A stretch of DNA of 64,000 bases from Endobugula sp047636495 (GTDB taxonomy: Bacteria; Pseudomonadota; Gammaproteobacteria; Pseudomonadales; Cellvibrionaceae). Both the position numbers and the translations under genes were made by a program. The notes under the pieces are model-generated. The model was given only the letters and a program-made list of their open reading frames with translations, made no database searches and was not told the DNA's origin. Below are positions 52,437 through 62,118 of the stretch, one piece after another. The first letter of the stretch is position 1, and the number at the start of each line of letters is the position of its first letter. The stretch is taken from positions 56,668 through 120,667 of the forward strand of contig JBLILH010000005.1 of assembly GCA_047636495.1 (NCBI GenBank), in the 5' to 3' direction.

Positions 52437-53249
52437 ATGCCCTCAATAGAGTTATTGTTTTATCGATACGGTATTTTAGTGGTGTTGTCATTTTTACTGC
52501 TTATCGGCAGCTATCATCTGTCAGCGCAACCTATTAAGCTAGGCTCAAAAAATATAGTCGACGCTATACCTGCAGTAATAGAGAATGACATTCTTGCACG
52601 CTTACGAGAAGCTCGTTCCGATATCGAAATATCTAACCTGCGTCGTTCCCCCCTAGCAGGTATTTATAAAGTCGATTTAAACGGTCAGCTGGCATTTGTG
52701 AGCGAAGACGGTGGTTTTCTCATTTCGGGTGAAATGTACCAGATTAATCCTGGATACCTACTCAACCTGCAAGAAGAGGAGCGTCGAGAACAAGAGCTTT
52801 CGTTCGCCCCACAACGGGCAAAAATGTTAGCAGCAGTGGATAAAAATGCGTTGATCATTTATTCACCTAAAGAAGTAAAAGGTCATATTTATGTGTTTAC
52901 TGATATCGACTGTGGTTATTGTCGCAAATTACATGGCCAGCTAGATGAGATGCTAGACAAAGGTATCGAGGTTCGCTATCTGGCGTTTCCGCGTGCAGGT
53001 GTTAACTCAAGAAGTGCTGAAAAGCTGATTACCACATGGTGCTCGGATAACCCGCAATCATTGATGACTCGTTTTAAACGTGGTGAGAACGTTAAAATAG
53101 ATGTATGTGACAGTCATCCTGTCTTTGACCAATATATGCTGGGAAAAGATGTGGGAGTGACGGGTACGCCAGCGATAATTTTAGAGTCCGGCCAACTCAT
53201 TCCAGGGGCCGTCAGCCCTGAACGCTTAGCCAATGAAATGGGGATTTGA
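52437..53249 (+). CDS. dsbC: Periplasmic thiol:disulfide isomerase DsbC-like
   Basis: A 270-residue exported protein. A hydrophobic N-terminal signal (LLFYRYGILVVLSFLLLIG) is followed by a dimerisation domain and a thioredoxin fold with the active site CGYC in FTDIDCGYCRKLH. The cis-proline loop GVTGTPAIIL is present. It shuffles disulfides in periplasmic proteins and needs DsbD, not seen here. I start at the ATG at 52437, which has ATAGGAGAAAGT before it; an ATG 21 bp upstream has no site. It is followed by hom after about 300 bp. Confidence 0.93.
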   Translation: MPSIELLFYRYGILVVLSFLLLIGSYHLSAQPIKLGSKNIVDAIPAVIENDILARLREARSDIEISNLRRSPLAGIYKVDLNGQLAFVSEDGGFLISGEMYQINPGYLLNLQEEERREQELSFAPQRAKMLAAVDKNALIIYSPKEVKGHIYVFTDIDCGYCRKLHGQLDEMLDKGIEVRYLAFPRAGVNSRSAEKLITTWCSDNPQSLMTRFKRGENVKIDVCDSHPVFDQYMLGKDVGVTGTPAIILESGQLIPGAVSPERLANEMGI

Positions 53250-53499
53250 TCTCTCCTCCCTCTCTTTTTAAAAGATTGTCGATTTTAAGGGCGTTTTCAT
53301 TAAAAATATTCATTTAGATCCCTCTCATGAAACACCCAGCTGCTAATTTGTAGCTAGCTTTTAGATGAATAAAACTTCTTTATCCGCTATCCTTTTCTGC
53401 AATTAGCGGCTTTATTAGTATCCATATTTACTCCTTCGTTTTATGCAGTTGACACTCTGTAACGGCACGCGTAAGGTGACTTTCTTTTTAATATTGACT

Positions 53500-53521
53500 A
53501 CGGTTTTTTGCCGTTTTTTTA
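53500..53521 (+). terminator. Possible attenuator hairpin before hom
   Basis: ACGG (53500-53503) can pair with CCGT (53511-53514), followed by a T-run of seven. The stem is short, so this is weak. It lies 24 bp upstream of the hom TTG. No threonine-rich leader peptide was found. Confidence 0.28.
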
Positions 53522-53544
53522 TCTTTTTAATTGAGGGAAAAAGT

Positions 53545-54843
53545 TTGAAATCAGTAAAAATTGGGCTTTGTGGGTTAGGCACCGTCGGGAGTGGGACGTT
53601 TAATGTATTGCAGCGAAATATTGCAGAGATTGAGTCCCGTGCAGGCTGTACTATCACCATTGCGCAAGTCGGTGCACGTCGCGACAACCCTGCCTGCGAT
53701 CTTACTGGCATCAATGTATCTCGAGATATCTTTGACGTGGTCGATAACCCTGACATTGACATCGTCGTCGAGCTAATTGGTGGTACTACCATAGCGAAAG
53801 AAGTGGTTGACCGCGCCATTGCTAATGGCAAGCACGTCGTTACTGCCAACAAGGCACTAATAGCGGAGCACGGTAACACTATCTTTGCTGCTGCAAACGC
53901 CAAAGGTGTGACAGTGGCCTATGAGGCGGCTGTTGCTGGTGGTATCCCTATTGTAAAAGCGATGCGCGAAGGGTTGGCTGGGAATCGTATCAAATGGTTG
54001 GCGGGTATTATTAACGGTACCGGTAACTTTATTTTGACAGAAATGGGCGATAAGAGTCGTGATTTTGCGGATGTATTAGCCGAAGCGCAGCAATTAGGTT
54101 ACGCCGAAGCGGACCCTACTTTTGATGTTGAAGGTATCGACGCCGCACATAAACTGGTTATCTTAGCCTCGTTGGCATTTGCGATTCCGTTACAATTCGA
54201 TAAGGTATTTACGGAGGGCATTAGTAAAATTGAAACTCGTGATATTCGTTACGCTAAAACAATGGGATATCGTATTAAGCACATTGGTATTGCTCGTCGT
54301 CGTGATGATGGCATCGAACTCCGTGTTCATCCCACATTAATACCTAAAAAGCGTTTGATCGCTAATGTCGATGGCGTAATGAATGCTATTTTAGTGAAAG
54401 GCGATGCAGTCGGTCCCACATTATATTATGGCCCCGGTGCTGGCGCTGAGCCAACGGCATCATCTATTATTGCTGATATTGTTGATATTGCTCGTTTGGC
54501 CAGTAGTGGAAGTCAGCCAGCAGTTCCGCTATTAGGTTTTGATAAAGTCAGCGATAAGCCACTGATCGATATCAATAACGTGACTACCGCGTATTACTTA
54601 CGTATGCTGGCGGAAGATAAATCAGGTGTATTATCAAAAATCACTACAGTACTGAGCAATCATGGTATTAGCATAGAAACAATGCACCAGAGCGAGCCTC
54701 AAGCGGATGAAAATAATGCAGAGATTGTATTGATTACTAGTCAAATACAAGAAAGTAAATTGTTGTCTGCGGTGAGTGAAATTGAAGCTCTGACGATCAT
54801 TACCGGTCATGTTCATAAAATTCGTGTCGAAAGTTTAGGCTGA
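53545..54843 (+). CDS. hom: Homoserine dehydrogenase
   Basis: This 432-residue enzyme reduces aspartate semialdehyde to homoserine in threonine and methionine synthesis. NAD-binding GLCGLGTVGSGTFNVL opens it, catalytic-domain motifs IINGTGNFILTEM and AEADPTFDVEGIDAAHK follow, and a C-terminal ACT domain starts near 350 (LRMLAEDKSGVLSKITTVL). I choose the TTG at 53545, with TTGAGGG upstream; the frame extends to 53443 but the added residues are hydrophobic and non-conserved. It is followed by thrC, 28 bp away. Confidence 0.97.
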   Translation: MKSVKIGLCGLGTVGSGTFNVLQRNIAEIESRAGCTITIAQVGARRDNPACDLTGINVSRDIFDVVDNPDIDIVVELIGGTTIAKEVVDRAIANGKHVVTANKALIAEHGNTIFAAANAKGVTVAYEAAVAGGIPIVKAMREGLAGNRIKWLAGIINGTGNFILTEMGDKSRDFADVLAEAQQLGYAEADPTFDVEGIDAAHKLVILASLAFAIPLQFDKVFTEGISKIETRDIRYAKTMGYRIKHIGIARRRDDGIELRVHPTLIPKKRLIANVDGVMNAILVKGDAVGPTLYYGPGAGAEPTASSIIADIVDIARLASSGSQPAVPLLGFDKVSDKPLIDINNVTTAYYLRMLAEDKSGVLSKITTVLSNHGISIETMHQSEPQADENNAEIVLITSQIQESKLLSAVSEIEALTIITGHVHKIRVESLG

Positions 54844-54871
54844 TTTACAAAAAGGGTTTAAAGGTCATCCT

Positions 54872-56269
54872 ATGAAATATATTAGTACACGTGGTGATGC
54901 ACCCACGTTAAATTTTGAAGAAGCGGTCTTAGCCGGGTTAGCAACCGATGGTGGTTTGTACGTGCCAGAAAGCTTACCTACATTTACCCATGAAGAAATT
55001 GCTTCATGGGTAGGCTTGTCCTATCAAGCGTTAGCTTTTAATATTATATCGCCGTTTGTTGATGGTGAAATTAATGATAAAGACCTAAAAGCAATTATTG
55101 AAAAAGCCTATTCATCATTCCGTCATGATGCGATAGCACCGCTAGTGCAAACCGCGCATAACGAGTGGATATTGGAGCTATTTCAAGGGCCTACGCTCGC
55201 GTTTAAGGATTTTGCATTGCAGGTGCTCGGCCTATTGCTGGATCATTTCTTAACCAAGCGCGATAAAAAAGTGGTGGTGATGGGTGCAACTTCGGGTGAT
55301 ACCGGGTCAGCAGCGATTGAAGGTTGTCGACATAGTACCAATATCGATATCTTCATTTTGCACCCGCATAAGCGGGTGTCGGATGTACAACGTAAACAAA
55401 TGACATCGGTTTTAGACGACAACGTGTTTAATATTGCGCTCGAAGGTAATTTTGATGATTGCCAGAACATGGTTAAAGCGAGTTTTCGCGACCAGTCATT
55501 CTTACCTGAAGATCGTCAACTTGCCGCTGTTAACTCGATTAACTGGGCGCGAATTATGGCGCAAATCGTTTATTATTTTTATGCTTCCTTAGCGCTGGGT
55601 GGACCGCATCGAAAAGTATCATTCTCGGTACCAACCGGTAATTTTGGCGATATTTTTGCTGGTTATCTGGCAAAAAAAATGGGTTTACCGATTGATCAGC
55701 TTATTATAGCGACTAACTCAAACGATATTCTTCATCGCTGCGTGGCAGAGAATGATCACAGCAAACAAACGTTAAACCATTCTTTGTCACCTAGTATGGA
55801 TATTATGGTGTCGAGTAACTTTGAGCGATTATTATTTGATGCTTACGATCGTAATGGTGCGTCGATCAAGCAATTAATGGACGATTTAAAAACAGGTTCG
55901 ATGACCCTGTCTGAAACCGCTTTAGCGAATGTACGTGAACATTTTTCAAGCTATCGTTTAGACGATAATGATATGGTGAAAGTGATTACCGATGTGTTTG
56001 AGTCGTCAGGGTATTTACTCGATCCCCATACGGCGATTGGCGTCGATGCAGCACGTAAGGCGCGTCGCTCATCAGCCATCCCGATGGTATGTTTAGCTAC
56101 GGCGCATCCTGCCAAGTTTCCCGACGCTATTCGCGAGTCGGGTCAAACGGAGGCCCCTGCTTTGCCACACCACATGGCTGATTTGTTTGACCGTGAAGAA
56201 AATTATACTGTTTTAGATAACGACATTAACGTGGTACAACAATTTATAATGAGTCATATTAACGACTAA
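54872..56269 (+). CDS. thrC: Threonine synthase
   Basis: This 465-residue PLP enzyme converts O-phosphohomoserine to threonine. The PLP lysine is in PTLAFKDFALQVLG, and the phosphate-binding loop is VMGATSGDTGSAAIEG. It follows hom, as in Pseudomonas, so both are probably one transcript. Complete and of normal length. A pair of hairpins lies beyond its stop. Confidence 0.97.
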   Translation: MKYISTRGDAPTLNFEEAVLAGLATDGGLYVPESLPTFTHEEIASWVGLSYQALAFNIISPFVDGEINDKDLKAIIEKAYSSFRHDAIAPLVQTAHNEWILELFQGPTLAFKDFALQVLGLLLDHFLTKRDKKVVVMGATSGDTGSAAIEGCRHSTNIDIFILHPHKRVSDVQRKQMTSVLDDNVFNIALEGNFDDCQNMVKASFRDQSFLPEDRQLAAVNSINWARIMAQIVYYFYASLALGGPHRKVSFSVPTGNFGDIFAGYLAKKMGLPIDQLIIATNSNDILHRCVAENDHSKQTLNHSLSPSMDIMVSSNFERLLFDAYDRNGASIKQLMDDLKTGSMTLSETALANVREHFSSYRLDDNDMVKVITDVFESSGYLLDPHTAIGVDAARKARRSSAIPMVCLATAHPAKFPDAIRESGQTEAPALPHHMADLFDREENYTVLDNDINVVQQFIMSHIND

Positions 56270-56280
56270 TTAGGTGCTTT

Positions 56281-56341
56281 TTGCCATTATAAAATGGCAA
56301 CTTAGAATCACTGCTACCGATTTAATCGTGGGTAGCAGTGA
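56281..56341 (+). terminator. Two hairpins between thrC and recJ
   Basis: First, TTGCCATT (56281-56288) with AATGGCAA (56293-56300), a perfect 8-bp stem. Second, TCACTGCTACC (56308-56318) with GGTAGCAGTGA (56331-56341), a perfect 11-bp stem. A T-rich stretch with C breaks follows, so termination would be partial. They separate the threonine genes from recJ. Confidence 0.6.
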
Positions 56342-56377
56342 CCTTTCTCTCCTTTATCGACAACAGGGTTCCTTGTT

Positions 56378-58105
56378 ATGCCTGTTATTTCTCGACGTGA
56401 AGCTAGCCAACATCAACTCACCAATGCCGTCCACCCATTACTACAGCGAGTTTTTTCCGCACGTGGAGTGATGAATGATAGTGAATTAGATTATCAGTTC
56501 AAACACCTATTGCCGCCGACTTTATTGAAAGGCTTGCCCGAGGCGGTTGCTTTGCTGAGCCATGCCGTCCGCGAACAGCAGAAAATACTCATAGTGGGTG
56601 ATTTTGATGCAGATGGCGCCACTAGTTGCGCGTTATCTATTTTGGTATTACGTGCGATGGGTGTTAAGCAGGTTGATTTTTTAGTGCCTAACCGCTTTGA
56701 ATACGGCTATGGGTTAACGCCCGAAATTGTTGATGTTGCTAGCCAGCAGTCTCCCGATTTAATTGTCACCGTCGATAACGGTATTGCTAGTGTTGATGGC
56801 GTGGCTAAGGCGAAATCACTGGGTATTAAGGTGCTGGTAACCGACCATCATTTACCGCCCGAAATTTTACCCCAGGCCGATGCTATCGTTAATCCTAACC
56901 AACAGGGTTGCGACTTTCCGAGTAAAAATTTAGCGGGTGTGGGGGTTATTTTTTACCTGCTTACGGCATTGCGTACTGAACTACGTCAACAAGGTTGGTT
57001 TGAACAGCAAGCTATCACTGAGCCCAACATGGCGAGTTATATTGATTTAGTCGCACTCGGGACTGTTGCCGATGTGGTGCCGCTAGATCGTAATAATCGC
57101 CTACTGGTTCACCAAGGTTTACAGCGAATTAAAGCTGGGTATACGCGTCCTGGGATAATGGCGTTAATACACGTTGCAGGAAAAGACTACCAACGTATTA
57201 GTAGTAGTGATTTTGGTTTTATTATAGGTCCACGCCTAAACGCAGCAGGACGTTTGGATGATATGTCTATCGGTATCCAGTGTTTGTTAACAGACGATCA
57301 TGATGTGGCCCATGAATTGGCCGCCGAGTTAGACGGGCTTAATCGTGATCGCCGAGCGATAGAGTCATCTATGCAGCAAGAAGCGATACAACACTTAGAG
57401 AGTATTACCTTAGATGATCAAGCAATTCCCGCAGGTATTTGTCTGTACAACCCGGCTTGGCATCAAGGTGTGGTAGGTATTGTAGCGTCCCGCATAAAAG
57501 AGAAGTACTATCGTCCGGTGATTGCCTTTGCGCCGTCAGATGTTGATTCAGACTTCATTAAAGGTTCTGCTCGGTCTATACCGCCCTTACACATTCGTGA
57601 TGTTTTAGATTCTATCGCGACGCGTCACCCTAAAATACTGCAAAAATTTGGTGGGCATGCGATGGCGGCTGGACTGAGTTTACATAAAAATGATTACCAA
57701 CAATTTACGCGGTTATTTGATCAAGCAGTACAAGATCAATTGTCGCCCGAAGATTTCGACGAGACCATACTAAGTGATGGTGAACTCTCTGCAGACGAAG
57801 TTGGTTTACCTGCAGCACACGCTATTCAGCAAGCTGGACCATGGGGGCAGGGATTTCCTGAGCCTATTTTTGACGGTGAGTTTTTTCTCGTCAATCAACG
57901 TATCGTAGGCGAAAAACATTTAAAGTTGGTGTTATCTTTAGATGCTCAAGGTATCAATACGGTGGACGGAATCGCATTTAACATTGACCCAGATCAATGG
58001 CCAGATCACCAAGTGTCAAAGATACATGTTGTCTATCAGCTATCGGTAAACGTATTTCGAGGTCGGGAATCAGTCCAATTGATGGTAAAACAGATTACAA
58101 AATAA
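56378..58105 (+). CDS. recJ: Single-stranded-DNA exonuclease RecJ
   Basis: A 575-residue 5'-3' exonuclease of DHH family acting in recombination and mismatch repair. DHH motifs: ILIVGDFDADGATSCALS, VTVDNGIAS, VLVTDHHLPPEILP and LVALGTVADVVPLD. The DHHA1 motif GGHAMAAGLSL and C-terminal OB region are present. It is intact. It is convergent with yciA. With xni lost, RecJ may be the more important 5' nuclease here. Confidence 0.96.
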   Translation: MPVISRREASQHQLTNAVHPLLQRVFSARGVMNDSELDYQFKHLLPPTLLKGLPEAVALLSHAVREQQKILIVGDFDADGATSCALSILVLRAMGVKQVDFLVPNRFEYGYGLTPEIVDVASQQSPDLIVTVDNGIASVDGVAKAKSLGIKVLVTDHHLPPEILPQADAIVNPNQQGCDFPSKNLAGVGVIFYLLTALRTELRQQGWFEQQAITEPNMASYIDLVALGTVADVVPLDRNNRLLVHQGLQRIKAGYTRPGIMALIHVAGKDYQRISSSDFGFIIGPRLNAAGRLDDMSIGIQCLLTDDHDVAHELAAELDGLNRDRRAIESSMQQEAIQHLESITLDDQAIPAGICLYNPAWHQGVVGIVASRIKEKYYRPVIAFAPSDVDSDFIKGSARSIPPLHIRDVLDSIATRHPKILQKFGGHAMAAGLSLHKNDYQQFTRLFDQAVQDQLSPEDFDETILSDGELSADEVGLPAAHAIQQAGPWGQGFPEPIFDGEFFLVNQRIVGEKHLKLVLSLDAQGINTVDGIAFNIDPDQWPDHQVSKIHVVYQLSVNVFRGRESVQLMVKQITK

Positions 58106-58121
58106 ACGCAAAATGCGTCCG

Positions 58122-58550
58122 TCAAGCCAAATTGGTATAAGTTTCTTTGGCATAATCAGGGAGGTCTTCCTCCAAGGGCACCGGTGTTGGCACACCATCA
58201 CCGTCTAGGGAGACGAACTTAAATCGACCCTCGGTGACTTTTTCGCGTAAACCAATGCGGTCACGCCTGACCCATGCTTCAACGTGAACCACCATGGATG
58301 TTCGGCCAAGTTCGGCAATGTGGGTGTATAAACCTAGTATATCGCCTACTTTTACCGCCAAAATAAAGCTCATGCTTTCAACGGCAACAGTGACAACTCG
58401 CCCTTGAGCACGTTGACCTGCACAAATACCTGCGGCGATATCCATCTGTGACAATACCCACCCGCCAAAAATGTCGCCGGAGGCATTGGTGTCCGACGGC
58501 ATGGCTAGTGTCCGAGTGGTTAATCGGCCCAGTGCATCTTCTTCTGACAT
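58122..58550 (-). CDS. yciA: Acyl-CoA thioesterase YciA
   Basis: A 142-residue hot-dog-fold thioesterase that hydrolyses acyl-CoA. The family motif GDIFGGWVLSQMDIAAG is present. Family members prefer short and medium-chain acyl-CoA; that is known of YciA and not tested here. It is 100 bp upstream of the PA2817-family gene on the same strand and convergent with recJ. Confidence 0.95.
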   Translation of the reverse strand: MSEEDALGRLTTRTLAMPSDTNASGDIFGGWVLSQMDIAAGICAGQRAQGRVVTVAVESMSFILAVKVGDILGLYTHIAELGRTSMVVHVEAWVRRDRIGLREKVTEGRFKFVSLDGDGVPTPVPLEEDLPDYAKETYTNLA

Positions 58551-58652
58551 AGTGTTTCCTAGTAGTGGACGAATAGAATAAACCCCAATCTTGCTAGTAC
58601 GACCTCTATAGTCGGCGGCTGCTAATGGAGTGGGTATAGCGTAGACTGTGCA

Positions 58653-59081
58653 CTAATGAGGTTGAATCAGGCTGTGCTTCGCGGCAGCATAATTAAAGTC
58701 ATGTCCAGCATTTTCAGCACTGAAGCGTAGTTCGTCGAGTTGTTGATACAATGCAATTTCTTCATCTGGCATGTAGTGTAGGCAATTGCCACCAAAAAAC
58801 CATAACAGATCTCTATTAAGTATAGGCATCAAGTGAGAGTAGGTACTGACAATACGGCTTATCAACCATTGGCCTTTTTCATTCATCGATTCACTATAGC
58901 CATGCATCTGGCATAGCTGGTCTAGCGTAGCAATCCATTCGTCGTTTTCCCCAAAGTCGTGTTCGTCACCTTTACTCGTTTCTGTAAGAGTCGATGACAG
59001 GGGTGGAAACGATGCACTAGCCGCCTTAAATTCTTGTAGTAAATCTACATGATGTTTTAGGTATTGCGTATAATGTGCCAT
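58653..59081 (-). CDS. PA2817-family protein, function unknown
   Basis: A roughly 142-residue cytoplasmic protein matching the PA2817 family of Pseudomonas by LLWFFGGNCLHYMPDEEI near residues 93-110. It looks helical, with no signal peptide or membrane helix. The frame extends to a start at 59123, but I prefer the internal ATG (MAHYTQYLKHH) at 59081. Both lack a ribosome-binding site. The function is unknown. It is divergent from the ABC transporter gene at 59205. Confidence 0.75.
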   Translation of the reverse strand: MAHYTQYLKHHVDLLQEFKAASASFPPLSSTLTETSKGDEHDFGENDEWIATLDQLCQMHGYSESMNEKGQWLISRIVSTYSHLMPILNRDLLWFFGGNCLHYMPDEEIALYQQLDELRFSAENAGHDFNYAAAKHSLIQPH

Positions 59082-59204
59082 TGTCTGTGTGTCGCCGTTG
59101 ATAAAATGAATAAAGACGCTCATTATAATGCAGTTAATGGGTGTTATGGGAGTGACGGCTATTTTTTATCTACTAGTTTATTTTTTTACATATCGAGAGT
59201 ATTT

Positions 59205-60161
59205 ATGACCGAAGCATTATCCATAACAGGGCTTAAAAAGTCTTACGATAACGGTTTTGAAGCATTAAAGGGAATCGACCTAACGGTTCAGCAAGGCGAT
59301 TTTTTTGCATTACTAGGCCCTAACGGAGCAGGAAAATCCACGACTATTGGTGTCATCTGTTCGCTGGTGGTAAAAAGTGCAGGAAAAGTCAGTGTTTTCG
59401 GCACGGATATAGATCAAGATTTTTCTAAGGCCAAAAACGACATTGGCATAGTTCCGCAGGAGTTTAATTTTAACCAATTTGAAAAAGTGATCGATATCGT
59501 AGTGAACCAAGGTGGTTATTACGGTTTGTCACGCACATTAGCGGTAGATCGTGCACAAAAATATTTGAAGAAGTTAGGTTTGTGGGACAAGCGAAATAGT
59601 CCGTCTCGTAGTTTGTCGGGTGGTATGAAACGTCGTCTATTGATTGCCCGTGCATTGGTTCATGAACCGCGTTTATTGATCCTAGACGAACCTACAGCGG
59701 GTGTTGATATTGAATTGCGCCGTTCGATGTGGAAGTTTTTAAAACAGATCAATGCCGAAGGCACGACCATTATTTTAACCACGCATTATCTAGAAGAAGC
59801 GGAAAGTCTTTGTCGTAATGTGGCGATCATTGATAAGGGCCATATCGTTGAAAATACCAAGATGAAGTCTTTATTGCAGCGACTAGATAAAGAGATCTTT
59901 GTTTTTGATCTAAAAACTGCGTTAAATAAAACACCTCGCTTGCAAGGCTATCCGGTGACCTTAACTGATACTAAAACGTTGGAAATAGAGTTGCAGAAAG
60001 GTCAACTACTCAACCATGTTTTTTCCTTGTTAGCCGAGCAATTAATAGAAGTGGTGAGTATGCGCAATAAAGCGAACCGACTAGAAGAGCTTTTTGTTTC
60101 TTTGGTGGAGAAAACGGAAGGCGAGGGCGTGCTTGCTACTGGAGAAAAGTCATGGAATTAG
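59205..60161 (+). CDS. ABC transporter ATP-binding protein (YadG-like)
   Basis: A 318-residue ATPase. Walker A GPNGAGKSTTIG, Q-loop, signature SLSGGMKRRLLIARAL and Walker B LLILDEPTAGVD are present. It works with the permease in the next gene, whose start overlaps its last bases (ATG inside the final codons), so the two are translationally coupled. Family members export unknown compounds. The frame is open to 59064, but the ATG at 59205 fits the family. Confidence 0.93.
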   Translation: MTEALSITGLKKSYDNGFEALKGIDLTVQQGDFFALLGPNGAGKSTTIGVICSLVVKSAGKVSVFGTDIDQDFSKAKNDIGIVPQEFNFNQFEKVIDIVVNQGGYYGLSRTLAVDRAQKYLKKLGLWDKRNSPSRSLSGGMKRRLLIARALVHEPRLLILDEPTAGVDIELRRSMWKFLKQINAEGTTIILTTHYLEEAESLCRNVAIIDKGHIVENTKMKSLLQRLDKEIFVFDLKTALNKTPRLQGYPVTLTDTKTLEIELQKGQLLNHVFSLLAEQLIEVVSMRNKANRLEELFVSLVEKTEGEGVLATGEKSWN

Positions 60162-60925
60162 CTGGGCAGTGGATCGCATTGAGTACTATTGTACGTAAAG
60201 AAATTGTTCGTTTTTCTCGAATATGGATTCAGACCTTATTGCCTCCCGTAATTACTATGGGGCTTTATTTTGTTATTTTTGGCAAATTGATAGGCTCACG
60301 TATTGGAGAGATGGACGGTTTTAGTTATATGGAATTTGTCGTTCCAGGCTTGATTATGATGTCAGTTATTACTAATTCTTACAGTAATGTGGTGTCGTCT
60401 TTTTTTGGTGTAAAGTTTCAGAAAAGTGTAGAGGAATTATTGGTGTCGCCAACACCCAATTATATTATTTTATTAGGGTATGTTTTAGGGGGCGTGTGTC
60501 GTGGGCTATTAGTGGGTTTTGTAGTCACTTTAGTCTCTTTTTTCTTTACTGATCTTAGTATTCACAGTCTGCCAATTACTATGACGATTGTTTTTATGAC
60601 AGCAGTCGTTTTTTCACTTGCCGGATTTTTTAATGCGGTATTTGCTAGAACTTTTGACGATATTTCAATTGTCCCTACTTTCATACTGACACCATTAACG
60701 TATCTTGGTGGCGTGTTTTATTCGATTAGTTTACTACCACCGTTCTGGCAATCGGTTTCACAGCTTAATCCTATTTTATATATGGTGAATGCTTTCCGCT
60801 ACGGTATTTTAGGTATCTCGGATATTGATATTACTTATGCCTTTCTAGGTGTCTTCTTATTCATTGTGTTGTTGACGTTTATTTGTTTACATCTTTTAGC
60901 GCGGGGCACACGACTACGTTCGTAA
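60152..60925 (+). CDS. ABC-2 type permease (YadH-like)
   Basis: A 257-residue membrane protein of about six helices, with the family motif GLIMMSVITNSYSNVVSSFF and conserved FILTPLTYLGGVFYSI near residues 175-190. It forms the channel with the preceding ATPase, overlapping it by 10 bp. The substrate is unknown. It precedes queF. Confidence 0.92.
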   Translation: MELAGQWIALSTIVRKEIVRFSRIWIQTLLPPVITMGLYFVIFGKLIGSRIGEMDGFSYMEFVVPGLIMMSVITNSYSNVVSSFFGVKFQKSVEELLVSPTPNYIILLGYVLGGVCRGLLVGFVVTLVSFFFTDLSIHSLPITMTIVFMTAVVFSLAGFFNAVFARTFDDISIVPTFILTPLTYLGGVFYSISLLPPFWQSVSQLNPILYMVNAFRYGILGISDIDITYAFLGVFLFIVLLTFICLHLLARGTRLRS

Positions 60926-61051
60926 CATCTTGTGATATCGTTGGCAGTCTCATTGGCGGTGGTACGACGATTGTCACTAGGTTATCACCACGGATAACGG
61001 CGAGACTTCTTCGGCGCTTTAACACGCCATATAATTGATTAAGCGATATTT

Positions 61052-61897
61052 ATGACTATTGAAAACCCACTAGGTCATCACACCACGTATGCGAGTACTT
61101 ACGATGCCAGCCTACTCTTCCCCATTAAGCGGACACAGTCGCGAGATAAGCTAGGCTTACATGGCCATATGCCCTTCAGGGGGAATGATCGCTGGACGGC
61201 ATATGAAGTGTCTTGGTTAGATACTACCGGCAAGCCACAGGTTCGAGTGGCAGAGTTTGTGATAGATAGCCTATCACCTAATATTATTGAATCAAAATCA
61301 TTCAAGTTGTATTTAAACTCATTTAATCAGACTGTTTTCACCTGCGAAAGAGAAGTGAAGTCAGCTTTGTTGGTAGATTTGTCCGCGGCGGCGGGGGCGT
61401 TTGTTGCCGTCGATCTATATTCACTCAATGCTTATTTATGCAATGGTGCTCAGCCGTTGCTCGTTGCTGAGCCAATAGGACAGTGTATAGATGACCTGAC
61501 GGTCAATGTCTCACATTATCAGCCCGCCCCCCAATTGCTGGCTGTTTCTTCCCCGGAAAAAGTCGATGAAGTGCTTTTTAGTCACCTCTTAAAAACCAAC
61601 TGTCCGGTGACTGATCAACCTGACTGGGCCACTGTATTTATTGAATATTCTGGCTCTCAAATAAATCACGAAAGCTTACTTGCCTATATAATCTCTTTTA
61701 GAGAGCACCAAGACTTTCACGAGAATAGTGTAGAGCGATTGTATTGTGATTTGCAGCAATACTGCCAGCCCGACAGCCTCGCGGTTTATGCGCGTTATAC
61801 TCGCCGCGGTGGCTTAGACATCAATCCCTTACGCACCAGTTACCTAGAAGGGAAAAGCGTGTTAGAGGCGAATACACTTCGCACTATTAGGCAGTAA
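61052..61897 (+). CDS. queF: NADPH-dependent 7-cyano-7-deazaguanine reductase QueF
   Basis: A 281-residue enzyme of queuosine synthesis that reduces the nitrile preQ0 to preQ1. It is the long (unimodular-pair) type. The nucleophile Cys and catalytic Asp are in LKTNCPVTDQPDWATV, and the N-terminal half has SKSFKLYLNSFNQT. Queuosine goes into the wobble base of tRNAs for Asn, Asp, His and Tyr. It stands alone; no preQ1 riboswitch is visible upstream. Confidence 0.96.
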   Translation: MTIENPLGHHTTYASTYDASLLFPIKRTQSRDKLGLHGHMPFRGNDRWTAYEVSWLDTTGKPQVRVAEFVIDSLSPNIIESKSFKLYLNSFNQTVFTCEREVKSALLVDLSAAAGAFVAVDLYSLNAYLCNGAQPLLVAEPIGQCIDDLTVNVSHYQPAPQLLAVSSPEKVDEVLFSHLLKTNCPVTDQPDWATVFIEYSGSQINHESLLAYIISFREHQDFHENSVERLYCDLQQYCQPDSLAVYARYTRRGGLDINPLRTSYLEGKSVLEANTLRTIRQ

Positions 61898-62118
61898 ATG
61901 ATAAATGAGGCAAAAATACAGGACACTTCGGCCTCAATAACGTGTGCAATCAAAATGACGAGTAAACAGGCGTGGTGATTCAAGGGGATTAATATTGAAT
62001 ACTTAACATTGATTCTTCCGCCCCTGGCACGTACAGCCAATTAATCGATACGTAACACTCAACACTCAACATGTAACAGTCACCGATTAATAATTAGGGT
62101 ATGTTAGTGAGCCCTAGG

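Noticed and set aside
53443..53544. N-terminal extension of homoserine dehydrogenase
   Set aside because: The added 34 residues are hydrophobic and unlike any homologue. The TTG at 53545 has a ribosome-binding site and fits the family.
53250..53544. Threonine leader peptide and classical attenuator before hom
   Set aside because: No short Thr/Ile-rich open frame was found; only a weak hairpin is present.
60926..61051. PreQ1 riboswitch upstream of queF
   Set aside because: No A-rich tail or CTA-type motif of the class I aptamer is seen in the 126-bp spacer.
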